Notes: a model not told the origin generated them from the sequence alone. A stretch of 64,000 nt of DNA from Aequorivita viscosa (GCF_900106795.1 NZ_FNNS01000012.1:1-64000); one strand, 5' to 3'. Shown: positions 33,350 to 42,604, counted from the stretch's first letter. Made by a program: numbers and translations.

Positions 33350-33829
33350 ATGCTGATTAGAGAAGCTAATAATGAAGACATGCCACAGGTTTTGGAGCTG
33401 ATAAAAGAGCTTGCTGTTTTTGAAAACGAACCTCATGCAGTTGAAATAACTGTGGAAACTTTAGAAAAAGAAGGTTTTGGTGAAACTCCGCTTTTTACTT
33501 GTTTTGTCGCACAAATACAGGACGAAATTGTTGGCGCAGCATTGGTCTATTTTCGTTTTTCTACTTGGAAAGGCCGAATGTTGCATTTAGAAGATTTAAT
33601 AGTAAAAGAATCGGAGCGAGGTAAAGGAATAGGCGAAGCTCTTTATAATAAAGTAATGCAATACGCCTATGATAGAGGCCTAAAACGAGTAGCTTGGGAT
33701 GTATTGGATTGGAATCAAGGAGCAATTAGGTTTTATGAACGCAGTGGTGCAAAACTAATGACAGATTGGCGCGTGGTGCATATGGACGAAAGTGGATTGC
33801 AGAATTATATTAAGCGGAAAGATAGTTGA
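33350..33829 (+). CDS. GNAT-family N-acetyltransferase
   Basis: This 159-residue single-domain GNAT protein transfers an acetyl group from acetyl-CoA to an amine whose identity is unknown. The opening MLIREANNEDMPQVLELIKELA and the segment EDLIVKESERGKGIGEALYNKVM (about 82-104, with the R-G-x-G-I-G acetyl-CoA loop) are clear. VLDWNQGAIRFYERSGAK is the C-terminal GNAT motif. The layout is that of the spermidine/spermine acetyltransferase-like group. I use the ATG at 33350; a longer frame would run back into simple repeats. Confidence 0.9.
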   Translation: MLIREANNEDMPQVLELIKELAVFENEPHAVEITVETLEKEGFGETPLFTCFVAQIQDEIVGAALVYFRFSTWKGRMLHLEDLIVKESERGKGIGEALYNKVMQYAYDRGLKRVAWDVLDWNQGAIRFYERSGAKLMTDWRVVHMDESGLQNYIKRKDS

Positions 33830-33976
33830 GCAAAAACATTGCAATAAGTTCGTTTTTGTATTGAAGAAAAAGAATTTAAGCTTTTTTCTGTATTTTAATT
33901 AGTCACTTACATTTAACAAAAACACATTGATTTGTGAATTAGTGATGAAAAATCAATCCGCGGTAAATATTTAAGA

Positions 33977-35230
33977 ATGAAGATTTTCAAATTTGGTGGG
34001 GCATCTACAAGAGATGCCAAGAATATAAAAAATGTGCTTTCTGTTATCAATCAGACTGCAGAAAAGGATTTAGTGATTGTTATTTCGGCAATGGGAAAAA
34101 TGACCAATGCGCTGGAAATAGTAGTAAATTATTATTTTGAGTCAGGTAAAGTCGACACTTCCTTAACTTCTGTTTACGACTTTCACCTTAACATTGTAAA
34201 AGAACTTTTTCCCGATAATTCGCATTCAATTTATTCAGAATTGGAAGCTATTTTCGATAAGATACGTAGTTTTTTAAATAGCAACAAATCACGGAATCAT
34301 GCCTTTGTTTACGATCAAGTAGTTTCTTATGGCGAAATGATTTCTTCCAAAATTCTTTCTAATTATTTTTCAGATTGTAACCTTCAAAATACTTGGCTCG
34401 ATGCCCGACAATGTATTAAAACGGACGATAATTTTCGCGATGCAAAAGTAGATTGGGAAATAACACAACAGAAAATTTCAGAAAAAGTAAGTACAACGGG
34501 TATCACTATTACGCAAGGTTTTTTAGGAGCAGATACCACGAATAATTTTACAACAACGCTGGGTCGGGAAGGAAGTGACTATACTGCTGCAATTTTCGCA
34601 TATTGCCTAAACGCCGAAAGCGTTACTATTTGGAAGGATGTGCCAGGGGTTCTAAATGCCGATCCGAGATATTTTGCACAAACACAATTACTTTCCAAAA
34701 TTTCGTATCGGGAAGCAATAGAATTGGCATTTTACGGAGCCTCGGTCATTCACCCAAAAACATTGCAACCGTTGCAAAGAAAAGAGATTCCGTTATATGT
34801 AAAATCGTTTCTCTCACCATTAGATAGCGGTACTTGCGTGGGGAAAGGCGTAACATTGGAACCTCAAGTTTCGTGTTTTATCCTAAAAAAAGACTTGGTC
34901 TTGATTTCCCTTTCGTCCTTAGATTTCAGTTTTATGATGGAAGATAACATTGGCGACGCTTTTAAATGGCTTCATGAGTATAAAATGAAAGTAGAACTCA
35001 TTCAAAACTCAGCCATCAGTTTTTCAGTCTGTGTGAGCGATAAATTCGGTAATTTGAATGCTTTGTTAGAAAAACTTCGAGAAAAATTTAGCGTAAAATG
35101 GAATGAAAATGTTGCTCTTTATACCATTCGCCATTTTAATCCAACTGAAATAAAGACACTTCGGGAAGATAAACAAGTACTCCTAAAGCAAGAAACTCAA
35201 GAAACGGTACAGCTAGTAATTAAGGAATAG
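33977..35230 (+). CDS. Aspartate kinase
   Basis: This cytoplasmic kinase phosphorylates aspartate, the first step toward lysine, threonine and methionine. The N-terminal amino-acid kinase domain starts MKIFKFGGAST, where the usual KFGGTS has Ala at residue 9, a variation I recall from Flavobacteriaceae. The substrate/ATP region TTLGREGSDYTAAIFAYCLNA and WKDVPGVLNADPRYF follow at about 194-235. The C-terminal part (about 300-417) has the place of the ACT regulatory domains but weak similarity. It is a single-domain-type kinase, not fused to homoserine dehydrogenase, and no pathway genes are adjacent. Confidence 0.88.
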   Translation: MKIFKFGGASTRDAKNIKNVLSVINQTAEKDLVIVISAMGKMTNALEIVVNYYFESGKVDTSLTSVYDFHLNIVKELFPDNSHSIYSELEAIFDKIRSFLNSNKSRNHAFVYDQVVSYGEMISSKILSNYFSDCNLQNTWLDARQCIKTDDNFRDAKVDWEITQQKISEKVSTTGITITQGFLGADTTNNFTTTLGREGSDYTAAIFAYCLNAESVTIWKDVPGVLNADPRYFAQTQLLSKISYREAIELAFYGASVIHPKTLQPLQRKEIPLYVKSFLSPLDSGTCVGKGVTLEPQVSCFILKKDLVLISLSSLDFSFMMEDNIGDAFKWLHEYKMKVELIQNSAISFSVCVSDKFGNLNALLEKLREKFSVKWNENVALYTIRHFNPTEIKTLREDKQVLLKQETQETVQLVIKE

Positions 35231-35278
35231 AGTCGAATGGTTTCCTTATATTTGTTGAAATAAACAACCTCCAATTTT

Positions 35279-37117
35279 ATGGGATTAGTCAATGCAAAAG
35301 AAGTTGCAAAAGCTATTAGTTTAGACAAATTTGGCTTTATGGGCACGTTCGTTGGCTGGTCTTTGATGCAGGTACTAAACATTAGTGCCCTCAACAAAAT
35401 CTACGATAAACATAAGCATTTAACCAATCTAGACTTTATAAATGCACTTCTGGATGAATTTGAAATTAACTTTGAAATTCCCGAAGAAGATTTACGTCGG
35501 ATTCCAAAAAACGGAGCATTTGTTACCATTTCAAATCACCCATTAGGTGGTATTGATGGTATTTTACTACTGAAACTTCTGCTAGAACAGCGTTCTGATT
35601 ATAAAATAATAGCAAATTTTTTACTGCATCGCATCGAACCATTGAAACCTTATGTAATGCCTGTAAATCCTTTCGAGGATAGAAAAGATGTAAAATCAAG
35701 CACAGTTGGTATTAAATCTGCATTAAAGCATTTACAAGACGGACACCCTTTGGGAATTTTCCCTGCTGGCGAAGTTTCTACACATCGCGAAGGTAGACTT
35801 CTGGTAGATCGCCCGTGGGAAGAAGGTGCAATGAAACTTGTTAAAAAAGCGCAAGTGCCTATTGTTCCAATATATTTTCATGCTAAAAACAGTAAAATGT
35901 TTTATCGCATGGCGAGTGTAAGCGATACGATGCGTACAGCCAAACTCCCGTCTGAACTTTTGACGCAAAAAGATAGATTGATAAAAGTGCGTATTGGCAA
36001 TCCTATTTCGGTTGAAGACCAAAACGAACACAAATCCCTCCTTGGTTTCACCCAATTTATTCGTAGGAAAACATATATGCTTTCTAACGCTTTCGAGCGA
36101 AAAAAGTTGCTTGATAATATTCCTAAAACACTAAAATTTCCGAAGCCGCCAAAGAAAATTGCTGGACCGATTTCAGTCGATAAGATGATGGCCGAAGTTG
36201 AAAAGCTACGACAAGAGGATAAGCGACTTCTTACTAGTAAAAATTATGAGGTGTTTTTAGCCAAGGCGCAATCTATACCTTATGTGTTACAAGAAATAGG
36301 GAGATTGCGGGAAATCACCTTTCGCGAAGTGGGCGAAGGAACCAACAATAGCACCGATTTAGATAAATTTGATAGTTACTATCACCACATGTTTTTATGG
36401 GACAATGAGGCGCAGAAAATAGCCGGGGCTTATAGAATGGGGCTAGGTTCTGAGATTTTCCCCAGATATGGCATAAACGGGTTCTATTTACAAGATCTAT
36501 TTCGTTTTGAGCCTGAATTATATGAAATGATGAGCGAATCCATTGAAATGGGAAGGGCGTTTATCATTAAAGAATATCAACAACGCCCAATGCCATTGTT
36601 TTTACTTTGGAAGGGAATTGTGCATACCACACTTAGGTTTCCCGAACATCGCTATTTGATTGGAGGGGTGAGCATAAGCAACAAGTTTTCGGAGTTTTCT
36701 AAAGGCTTGATGATAGAATTCATGAAGTCGAATTATTACGATCCGTATGTGGCACAATTTATCAAGCCTAAAAAGGAATATAAAGTCAAACTAAAAGATG
36801 CTGACAAAGACTTTATTTTTGATGCAAGCGAGGCAGATCTGAATAAGTTTGATAAAATAATCGATGAAGTGGAGCCAGGTAGTCTGCGTATTCCTGTGCT
36901 TATTAAAAAGTACATTAAGCAAAATGCGAAAGTGATTGCTTTTAATGTAGATCCACTATTCAATAATGCGATAGATGGGTTAATGTATATTCGTATTGCC
37001 GATTTACCCGAAAGTACGGTAAAACCCGTAATGGAAGAGTTTCAGGCAGAATTGGAAAAGAAATATTCCGACCAGAATATGGAAAATGACTCCATAACAA
37101 CGGAAAAAGAAGATTAA
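35279..37117 (+). CDS. Two-domain acyltransferase, PlsC-type plus GNAT-type (OlsF-like)
   Basis: The 612-residue protein fuses two acyltransferase domains. The N-terminal half (about 60-290) is PlsC-like: ISNHPLGGIDG is the H-x4-D motif and FPAGEVSTHREGR the FPEG-type motif. The C-terminal half (about 310-580) resembles the OlsB-type N-acyltransferase fold (LREITFREVGEGTNNSTDLDKFDSYYHHMFLWD). This architecture is that of OlsF, described as making ornithine lipids in one polypeptide. The C-terminal domain acylates the amino group and the N-terminal one adds the second chain. An aminolipid product is therefore likely, but ornithine versus glycine or another head group is not decidable here. Confidence 0.85.
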   Translation: MGLVNAKEVAKAISLDKFGFMGTFVGWSLMQVLNISALNKIYDKHKHLTNLDFINALLDEFEINFEIPEEDLRRIPKNGAFVTISNHPLGGIDGILLLKLLLEQRSDYKIIANFLLHRIEPLKPYVMPVNPFEDRKDVKSSTVGIKSALKHLQDGHPLGIFPAGEVSTHREGRLLVDRPWEEGAMKLVKKAQVPIVPIYFHAKNSKMFYRMASVSDTMRTAKLPSELLTQKDRLIKVRIGNPISVEDQNEHKSLLGFTQFIRRKTYMLSNAFERKKLLDNIPKTLKFPKPPKKIAGPISVDKMMAEVEKLRQEDKRLLTSKNYEVFLAKAQSIPYVLQEIGRLREITFREVGEGTNNSTDLDKFDSYYHHMFLWDNEAQKIAGAYRMGLGSEIFPRYGINGFYLQDLFRFEPELYEMMSESIEMGRAFIIKEYQQRPMPLFLLWKGIVHTTLRFPEHRYLIGGVSISNKFSEFSKGLMIEFMKSNYYDPYVAQFIKPKKEYKVKLKDADKDFIFDASEADLNKFDKIIDEVEPGSLRIPVLIKKYIKQNAKVIAFNVDPLFNNAIDGLMYIRIADLPESTVKPVMEEFQAELEKKYSDQNMENDSITTEKED

Positions 37118-37291
37118 TATGCGTTTATGAAGCGAATGGTGTAGAAGCCTAAGAGGTTTCTATAAAGGCCTTCTGAATGTCAATTCCAAGTGTAGTCGAA
37201 AATTATCAGATTCTAATATACCATTAAATCACAACTCAGCTTAAAGTAACAAACCCAATTGGTGTTGGTTTCTTATAAAGCGTCAATTAAA

Positions 37292-37588
37292 TTAAAACCA
37301 TCCCTTTTTACCTACCTGATACGTTTGGTAAAACTCTTCGTCGCTTTTTGTTAGATAAATTATTCCTTCAATTAAGCCAATAACACTTCCCATTCCGCAA
37401 GTAACCATTGAAATTATAATTTGAATTACGCCTTCTTTAGTGTAACCAAGAACAAATTTGTGAACTCCTAAACTTCCTAAAACAATGGCCAAAACGCCAG
37501 CCAAAACTTTTTTGTTTTCTTGGTTGTAAGGCATTTGGTTCCACTCTTCTTTAAATTCATTGGTAGGATTATTTCTTTGGTATTCCAT
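37292..37588 (-). CDS. TM2-domain membrane protein
   Basis: This 98-residue protein has two transmembrane helices typical of the TM2 family. KKVLAGVLAIVLGSLGVHKFVLGYTKEGVIQIIISMVTCGMGSVIGLIEGIIYL spans residues 25-80 and includes the G-x-x-G-x-H-x-F motif. The N terminus is hydrophilic and Asn/Glu-rich. The function of the family in bacteria is unknown. The gene is alone on the minus strand, about 90 bases downstream of the dehydrogenase gene. Confidence 0.88.
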   Translation of the reverse strand: MEYQRNNPTNEFKEEWNQMPYNQENKKVLAGVLAIVLGSLGVHKFVLGYTKEGVIQIIISMVTCGMGSVIGLIEGIIYLTKSDEEFYQTYQVGKKGWF

Positions 37589-37681
37589 GTTTTAGTTGAT
37601 TTTTTTTGTTTGACTAAAGTAAAAAAAAGTGAAATAAACTTTATCATAAAGCTGTTAAAGTAGTTTGTAAAAATTTGGGTG

Positions 37682-38620
37682 CTAGTTAAAGTTATGGATA
37701 ATCTTTTCAGCAATTGTGCGAGCCAAACCAATTTTGCTCTCCACCGTCCATCCTGCAACATGGGGGCTTAGAAGCACATTGTCCATTTCAAAAAGTTCTT
37801 TTAGAGCTTGTGGAAAATTGTCTGAATCGAATAATGTTTCGAATGAAGATTTTTCGTATTCCAAAACATCTAGGCCTGCTCCAAGGATTTTTCCAGACTT
37901 CAATGCTTCAACTAAATCTGAAGTTACTACGCTTTTGCCGCGCGCAGTATTAATTAACCAAAATGGTTTTGAGAATGAATTGATAAAGTCAGTGTTTATC
38001 ATTTTGTCTGTCAATGGCGTCCAAGGGGTGTGTAGGCTGAGGACATCGGCTTGTTGTTGTAGTTCTTTTAATGATACTTGTTTGGCGTTTTCATTGCCTA
38101 CATTGTCTTTAAGGTCGTAACAAAGCACATTGCAATCGAAACCTCGTAGCTTTTTTGCGAAAGCATTTCCCATGTTTCCATACCCTATTATACCGACAGT
38201 TTTTCCGTCGAGCTCGGTTCCGCGGTTGGCTTCCCGATTCCATTGTCCTTGTTTTACTTCACGATCGGCTTTGTTTAGCTTGTTAAACAAGGATAGTAAC
38301 ATGCCTAAAGTTTGTTCTCCTACGGCATTTCTATTGCCTTCAGGCGCAGCGATTAACGCTATTCCAAGTTCTTCGGCATATTCGGTGTCAATACTTTCAA
38401 GTCCTGCACCAACTCTCGCTATAAACTTTAAATTTTTACCTGCATCCAAAAATTGGCGATCTATATTAAATCGACTTCGGATTACAATTCCGTCATATTC
38501 AGAAATTATTTCTTCAATTTCAGCTTTGGACGCTTTGTAATTTTCTTCATTCTTGAATCCTGCTTCCCGAAGCATTTGGATCAATAGTGGATGATTGCTG
38601 TCTAAGTGAAGGACTTTCAT
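37682..38620 (-). CDS. D-2-hydroxyacid dehydrogenase (phosphoglycerate dehydrogenase-like)
   Basis: This NAD-dependent enzyme of the D-isomer-specific 2-hydroxyacid dehydrogenase family has 312 residues. The Rossmann motif VGIIGYGNMGNAFA lies near residue 143. The catalytic triad segments are NTARG (Arg), GLDVLEYE (Glu) and SPHVAG (His). It lacks the C-terminal ACT domain of SerA. SerA, glyoxylate or other hydroxyacid dehydrogenase activities are all possible. The lipoprotein gene upstream is 11 bases away, so the two are probably co-transcribed. Confidence 0.9.
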   Translation of the reverse strand: MKVLHLDSNHPLLIQMLREAGFKNEENYKASKAEIEEIISEYDGIVIRSRFNIDRQFLDAGKNLKFIARVGAGLESIDTEYAEELGIALIAAPEGNRNAVGEQTLGMLLSLFNKLNKADREVKQGQWNREANRGTELDGKTVGIIGYGNMGNAFAKKLRGFDCNVLCYDLKDNVGNENAKQVSLKELQQQADVLSLHTPWTPLTDKMINTDFINSFSKPFWLINTARGKSVVTSDLVEALKSGKILGAGLDVLEYEKSSFETLFDSDNFPQALKELFEMDNVLLSPHVAGWTVESKIGLARTIAEKIIHNFN

Positions 38621-38631
38621 AATCAGAAAAA

Positions 38632-39153
38632 TTAATTCCGAAGGTTTGGATTGGACTGTGGATAGGCGATTCGCTCTTTTTCGGAAAGGTTTATTATTTT
38701 AAAATAATTTGTCTTGTCGTTAAACAAATAGCTTACAACGGCTTCGTTTTCTTGTAATTCAAACGGAAAATTTTGAGAGGGTGTGTTCTGTGCTTCTTTC
38801 ATTGGGTCGATATCCATAATGATATTACTTCTAGTATTACTATCGAACTCGGCGAAATAGTCATAGCCGCTGTTTGAAGCTTTTTGTACTTTTTGAATTT
38901 GATTTTGAAAATAAATTTCCTTTAAAGCCACTTCAGGTCCAATCGATTTAAAAACAAGATGCACCTTAGTGCCAGCGCCACCTTCTTTAGTGCCAGCTAC
39001 CCATTTTTGAAAATAGGCTTCTTTAATTGTAAAGGGAGGGTTTGCTTCAAACATAATATTATTGGAAATTTGAGTACTACCACAACTTTCTGCTATCAAA
39101 GAAAGGCTAAAGAGGCATAACAATAATAGTGTACTTTTAAAGTAATTTATCAT
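38632..39153 (-). CDS. Lipoprotein of unknown function
   Basis: The 173-residue protein has a lipoprotein signal peptide ending IAESC, with Cys24. The mature part has a beta-rich look, with the segment FTIKEAYFQKWVAGTKEGGAGTKVHLVFKS, which I recall as a conserved opening in Flavobacteriaceae lipoproteins. I cannot name a domain. It stands 11 bases upstream of the dehydrogenase gene and 55 bases downstream of the desaturase gene on the same strand. Confidence 0.75.
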   Translation of the reverse strand: MINYFKSTLLLLCLFSLSLIAESCGSTQISNNIMFEANPPFTIKEAYFQKWVAGTKEGGAGTKVHLVFKSIGPEVALKEIYFQNQIQKVQKASNSGYDYFAEFDSNTRSNIIMDIDPMKEAQNTPSQNFPFELQENEAVVSYLFNDKTNYFKIINLSEKERIAYPQSNPNLRN

Positions 39154-39207
39154 TATTGAAACTTATTTTGGACTACTAACTGAATTACCAAACTACAAAA
39201 GCTTGTT

Positions 39208-40197
39208 TTAAATCATTCCGTTAGGCTCTACCCATTTAAAATAATTAGTGTCTTGTGGAATTTTTACGCGTTCGGCAATTCGATGCATTCTAGAAGGTAA
39301 TTTCACCAAATAATCCCTTGCTTTTTCAGCGTCGTCGGTAAGATTATTCATTTTGGCTATTTCCCAATGCGCATTTAGTTTTTCTAAAATGTCGATATAA
39401 TCATAAGTTGTATAAACGCCTAATCGTTGTGCGGCATTACTAAAATCATCAAAAGCAGATGCCATTTTCCCACCACTTTGTCGCAGGTTTTGTGCTGGCA
39501 TAATAATTTTTTTCTGCATCATATCTGCAAAGGCAAGCATCATTTCGCTTGCATCGTATTCAAAAATAGTTTTTACAAATTGACGATAAGCCAAATGGTG
39601 TCGCATTTCGTCACCAGCAATAATTGCACACATTTTTGAAAGCATTTTATTGCCTTTTTGCTTGGCGATTTTAGCTACTCGCTTGTGTGAAATATTGGTC
39701 GCTAATTCCTGAAAACTGGTATATACAAAGTTTCGGTATGGATCTCGGCCCGTTCCAACTTCAAAGCCGTCGTTTATAAGGTGTTGGGTAGTTATTTCTA
39801 CTTCTCTCATATTTACCCTTCCAGATAAATACAAGTATTTGTTTAACGTGTCTCCGTGGCGATTTTCCTCACCAGTCCAATGGCGTATCCATTTGCTCCA
39901 ACCGTTTCTACCGTGTTGATCAACGCCTTCCATATCCATTAACCAGCTTTCGTAGGTTGGTAGAGCTTCTTCTGTAACCATGTCTCCCACGAGTACAATC
40001 CAAAAGTCGTAACCTAATTCTTTGGCTTCTTCGCGAAGTTGAGTAACTTCATCCATATAATTTTCTTTTTGAAAATCGGGAAGCATATCGGTAGGTTGCC
40101 AAATTTCTTCTACTGGAATAAGAAATTTATCGATATAATCATCGATTTCCTTTTCCACTGTCTGCATTACTTCCAATCGTATATTCTTAAGAGCCAT
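39208..40197 (-). CDS. Acyl-ACP desaturase
   Basis: This soluble di-iron enzyme introduces a cis double bond into acyl-ACP (the stearoyl-ACP delta-9 type in plants). The 329-residue protein carries the two iron-binding motifs EENRHG and DEMRHH, separated by about 80 residues, on a four-helix bundle. A Glu-rich helix near the N terminus supplies further ligands. Regiospecificity cannot be read from sequence. It would supply unsaturated chains for membrane lipids. A well-formed promoter with TTG and TATATTTG lies upstream. Confidence 0.95.
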   Translation of the reverse strand: MALKNIRLEVMQTVEKEIDDYIDKFLIPVEEIWQPTDMLPDFQKENYMDEVTQLREEAKELGYDFWIVLVGDMVTEEALPTYESWLMDMEGVDQHGRNGWSKWIRHWTGEENRHGDTLNKYLYLSGRVNMREVEITTQHLINDGFEVGTGRDPYRNFVYTSFQELATNISHKRVAKIAKQKGNKMLSKMCAIIAGDEMRHHLAYRQFVKTIFEYDASEMMLAFADMMQKKIIMPAQNLRQSGGKMASAFDDFSNAAQRLGVYTTYDYIDILEKLNAHWEIAKMNNLTDDAEKARDYLVKLPSRMHRIAERVKIPQDTNYFKWVEPNGMI

Positions 40198-40216
40198 AAT
40201 TGTCTTTTGTTAACTA

Positions 40217-40248
40217 CAAATATAGGAAGGTGAAAATTGATTTTGCAA
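40217..40248 (-). promoter_or_regulatory. Acyl-ACP desaturase promoter
   Basis: On the minus strand TTG (40248-40246), 21 bases and TATATTTG (40224-40217) match the Bacteroidetes -33/-7 pattern exactly. The ATG is 19 bases downstream. Confidence 0.65.
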
Positions 40249-40258
40249 TAAAGAACTC

Positions 40259-40984
40259 TTAATTCCGTCCTTTTTCGTCGGGATAGAGTAAATGAACGGG
40301 GTTACTTTGCCATATTTCCTTAGAATCTATGTCAAGCATTGAGATTGGCCCTTTAAATGCTGCTCCAGTATCGATGTTCCAAACATTGGCAAAATTGGTT
40401 GGTTTATCAAATCCGATGCGAGTTACTGGGGTATGCCCTATATAAATTTCGTTAAACAATTTTAAACGCTTAGGGTACCTGTCGTCATCTTCTGGAATGG
40501 AAGGGTTCATTGCGCAAACCATTTCCCAAAGCGTACGATCCCAATACACCAAATTTGGGTAATACTCGTTTTGAGGGCCGTGGAGGTTCATAAAACCAGC
40601 GTGTAGAAAGAGTCGGTTTTCAGAATCTATGTGATAATTGGTAAGGCGTTCTAAAAATCGAATATGGATTTCTTTTTTTGTTTTTGATAGATTTAAATAC
40701 CCATCAACGCTACTTTGTCCACCCTGGCTGAGCCACATAGGATTACTTGTACCTGTTTTAAGATAGTTGCAAAGCAGTTCATCGTGATTTCCGCGAATAA
40801 AAACACAGTCGTTTTCCTGAGAAAAATTGATTAGATACGAAATTACTTCGGCAGACTGACTCCATCCATCTACATAATCTCCTAAGAATATATATTTTGT
40901 GTTTTTGGGAAGGTTTGCGTGTTCTATTAATTGCTCTAAGGCTTTGAGCCCGCCGTGAACATCTCCTATTACTACTGTTTTCAT
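40259..40984 (-). CDS. Calcineurin-like metallophosphoesterase (PPP family)
   Basis: This 241-residue protein resembles bacterial serine/threonine-type phosphatases and diadenosine tetraphosphatase-like enzymes. The metal-ligand motifs are GDVHGG (7-12), GDYVDGW (about 36-42) and RGNHDE (about 69-74), with a C-terminal GHTPV. These bind two metal ions around the scissile phosphate. The physiological substrate (phosphoprotein or nucleotide) is unknown. The AlbA_2 gene upstream ends 57 bases before it. Confidence 0.9.
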   Translation of the reverse strand: MKTVVIGDVHGGLKALEQLIEHANLPKNTKYIFLGDYVDGWSQSAEVISYLINFSQENDCVFIRGNHDELLCNYLKTGTSNPMWLSQGGQSSVDGYLNLSKTKKEIHIRFLERLTNYHIDSENRLFLHAGFMNLHGPQNEYYPNLVYWDRTLWEMVCAMNPSIPEDDDRYPKRLKLFNEIYIGHTPVTRIGFDKPTNFANVWNIDTGAAFKGPISMLDIDSKEIWQSNPVHLLYPDEKGRN

Positions 40985-41041
40985 GTTGGGAATATAATCA
41001 ATTTGAGAATTTCAAGAGTTAAGAATTTTATAATTGAAGAT

Positions 41042-42178
41042 TTAATTATAATTCACTTTTCTTAAAATTCGAAGCGCTTCTTTCGCTAATTGATACACTG
41101 TAGAATCAAAATCTTTTAAGAGTTCTCGGGCTTCTTGTAATTTATCTTTGGCTTCTTCAAAATTGTTCAAATAACAAATTAGATACGTCGAAGGTAAATT
41201 GTAAAGATCCTTTTTTTCTGAACTGCTCAAAGAGGTTTGCTTTTTTAGTTTTTCAAGAATTGAATTATTGGCGTTATAAATATGATAGAGCGTTTTTTTG
41301 TTGAATTGAGGCGGCTCAAAAAGCAGTTTGGTGTCGATTTTATACGAACCATTTTCATTGAAGTAAATAGTTACCTCTTCTAGCGGATAATACTTAAACT
41401 GCTCATTAAGACCTAAATGTACATACTCTACCGTCCTAAAATAATCTGCTGTATAACTGATGGTTATTTCATCCAAGGCAGAATAAAAAAGTCGCACTTG
41501 TTCATTTATTAGCTCAATATCTACACGCGAATAATAAATTTCGTTCTTCACCTTTTTTGGGATTCCAGCCCAACATAAAACGAATTGCTCCTTAAAAACC
41601 TTGTAGTGACTTTCAAAATCTTTGTGGCGGTTGTTTATAAAATCTATGACGCCGTCCAACGTCATTTCTATATTGTTTTTGGCAGCATTTTCAATAGATT
41701 TCACGATTTCGGAATTTACATCCTTTATTTCGATGTCAAAGTCTTTAGGCATCGAGATACTTCCATCGCGAAGGAATATGGTGCCTCCCCAATATTTCCA
41801 AATATTTTTCCGAAGTGAGGTTATCTTCCCATTGGGCCGAATGGTTACCAAACCAACCACTTTATCAGGCGGTAAATTTGGAAAAGCAACATTTTCATAA
41901 GCAATTAACGGCGCGTTAGTCAAATAGGCGTTTATAAGATTTTGTATTTTGCTATCGTCAAAAAAATCGGTTCCTGTTATTTCATTAGTTTCATCCTCAA
42001 CCCCAATTACTATAAATGAATTATTTGCCGGATTGCTATTGCTTAGCGCACAAATATGTTTTAGGAATTTTGCCTTACCTTCTTTAGTACCAAGATCAAT
42101 TTTTCGCTTTTTATCATAGAAACTACTCTCGTCGTTATGCGCGAGTAGTTTTTTAATAAGAAGCCGTTTGTTAATCAT
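41042..42178 (-). CDS. AlbA_2/Schlafen-like domain protein
   Basis: The 378-residue protein has an AlbA_2 (Schlafen AAA_4) domain at about 10-150. It is recognisable by the E/D-x-F-like opening SSFYDKKRKIDLGTKEGKAKFLKHICALSNS. FIVIGVEDETNEITGTD follows, the core G-V-E/D-D motif. The remainder is mostly helical and I do not recognise it. AlbA_2 proteins occur as putative nucleic-acid-binding regulators and in some defence systems. No partner gene of a known system is adjacent. It lies next to a broken four-helix-bundle gene in an AT-rich, gene-poor patch, consistent with an accessory origin. Confidence 0.78.
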   Translation of the reverse strand: MINKRLLIKKLLAHNDESSFYDKKRKIDLGTKEGKAKFLKHICALSNSNPANNSFIVIGVEDETNEITGTDFFDDSKIQNLINAYLTNAPLIAYENVAFPNLPPDKVVGLVTIRPNGKITSLRKNIWKYWGGTIFLRDGSISMPKDFDIEIKDVNSEIVKSIENAAKNNIEMTLDGVIDFINNRHKDFESHYKVFKEQFVLCWAGIPKKVKNEIYYSRVDIELINEQVRLFYSALDEITISYTADYFRTVEYVHLGLNEQFKYYPLEEVTIYFNENGSYKIDTKLLFEPPQFNKKTLYHIYNANNSILEKLKKQTSLSSSEKKDLYNLPSTYLICYLNNFEEAKDKLQEARELLKDFDSTVYQLAKEALRILRKVNYN

Positions 42179-42214
42179 TATAGTTATTTTCTATTCCTAT
42201 TTTTTATTCAAGGA

Positions 42215-42604
42215 TTAATCGAATTTTGGTCCCTTACGATCTGAGTTTTTTAGATAATTCATAAACTTTGATATTTGATCTATCTCATTTTGTGTTTTAA
42301 TGATGAGTAAATCATATTCCTCTTGAGAAATATGTTTTCGATCCAAAGCTCTAATTAATTGTGATTCAGTTTCACAACAAGAACCTCTGGAATAACTCAA
42401 AAAGTTTATAAACTCTTTATTCCCTCTTCGTCCAAATCCTTCAGCTATATTGTCCATAATTGAACCAGAAGCACCATTTATTTGATCTTTAAGTTTGAAA
42501 TCACTGCCAAGCGGCGTTGAAATTATTAAGCCCCAAACATCTTTACAAATTTCTCTAGCCAGTTTCTATATTTCCAGTTCCTGATATGAGTTATAGTGTG
42601 CCAT
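42215..42604 (-). pseudogene. Four-helix-bundle (23S rRNA IVP-type) protein gene with an in-frame amber codon
   Basis: Read from the ATG at 42604, the minus strand encodes MAHYNSYQELEI, then TAG (42568-42566), then KLAREICKDVWGL and onward through MDNIAEGFGRRGNKEF to KGPKFD. The frame is intact apart from this one stop, in a position where the family usually has Trp (TGG) in the pattern LEVWKLARE. A single G-to-A change would explain it. An internal ATG at 42457 leaves only the last 80 residues. The family is common in Bacteroidetes and its function outside rRNA intervening sequences is unknown. Confidence 0.85.

Noticed and set aside
41042-42178. AlbA_2 protein as part of a known anti-phage system
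   Set aside because: No neighbouring effector, toxin, helicase or restriction gene supports it; the adjacent genes are a housekeeping-type phosphatase and a broken gene.
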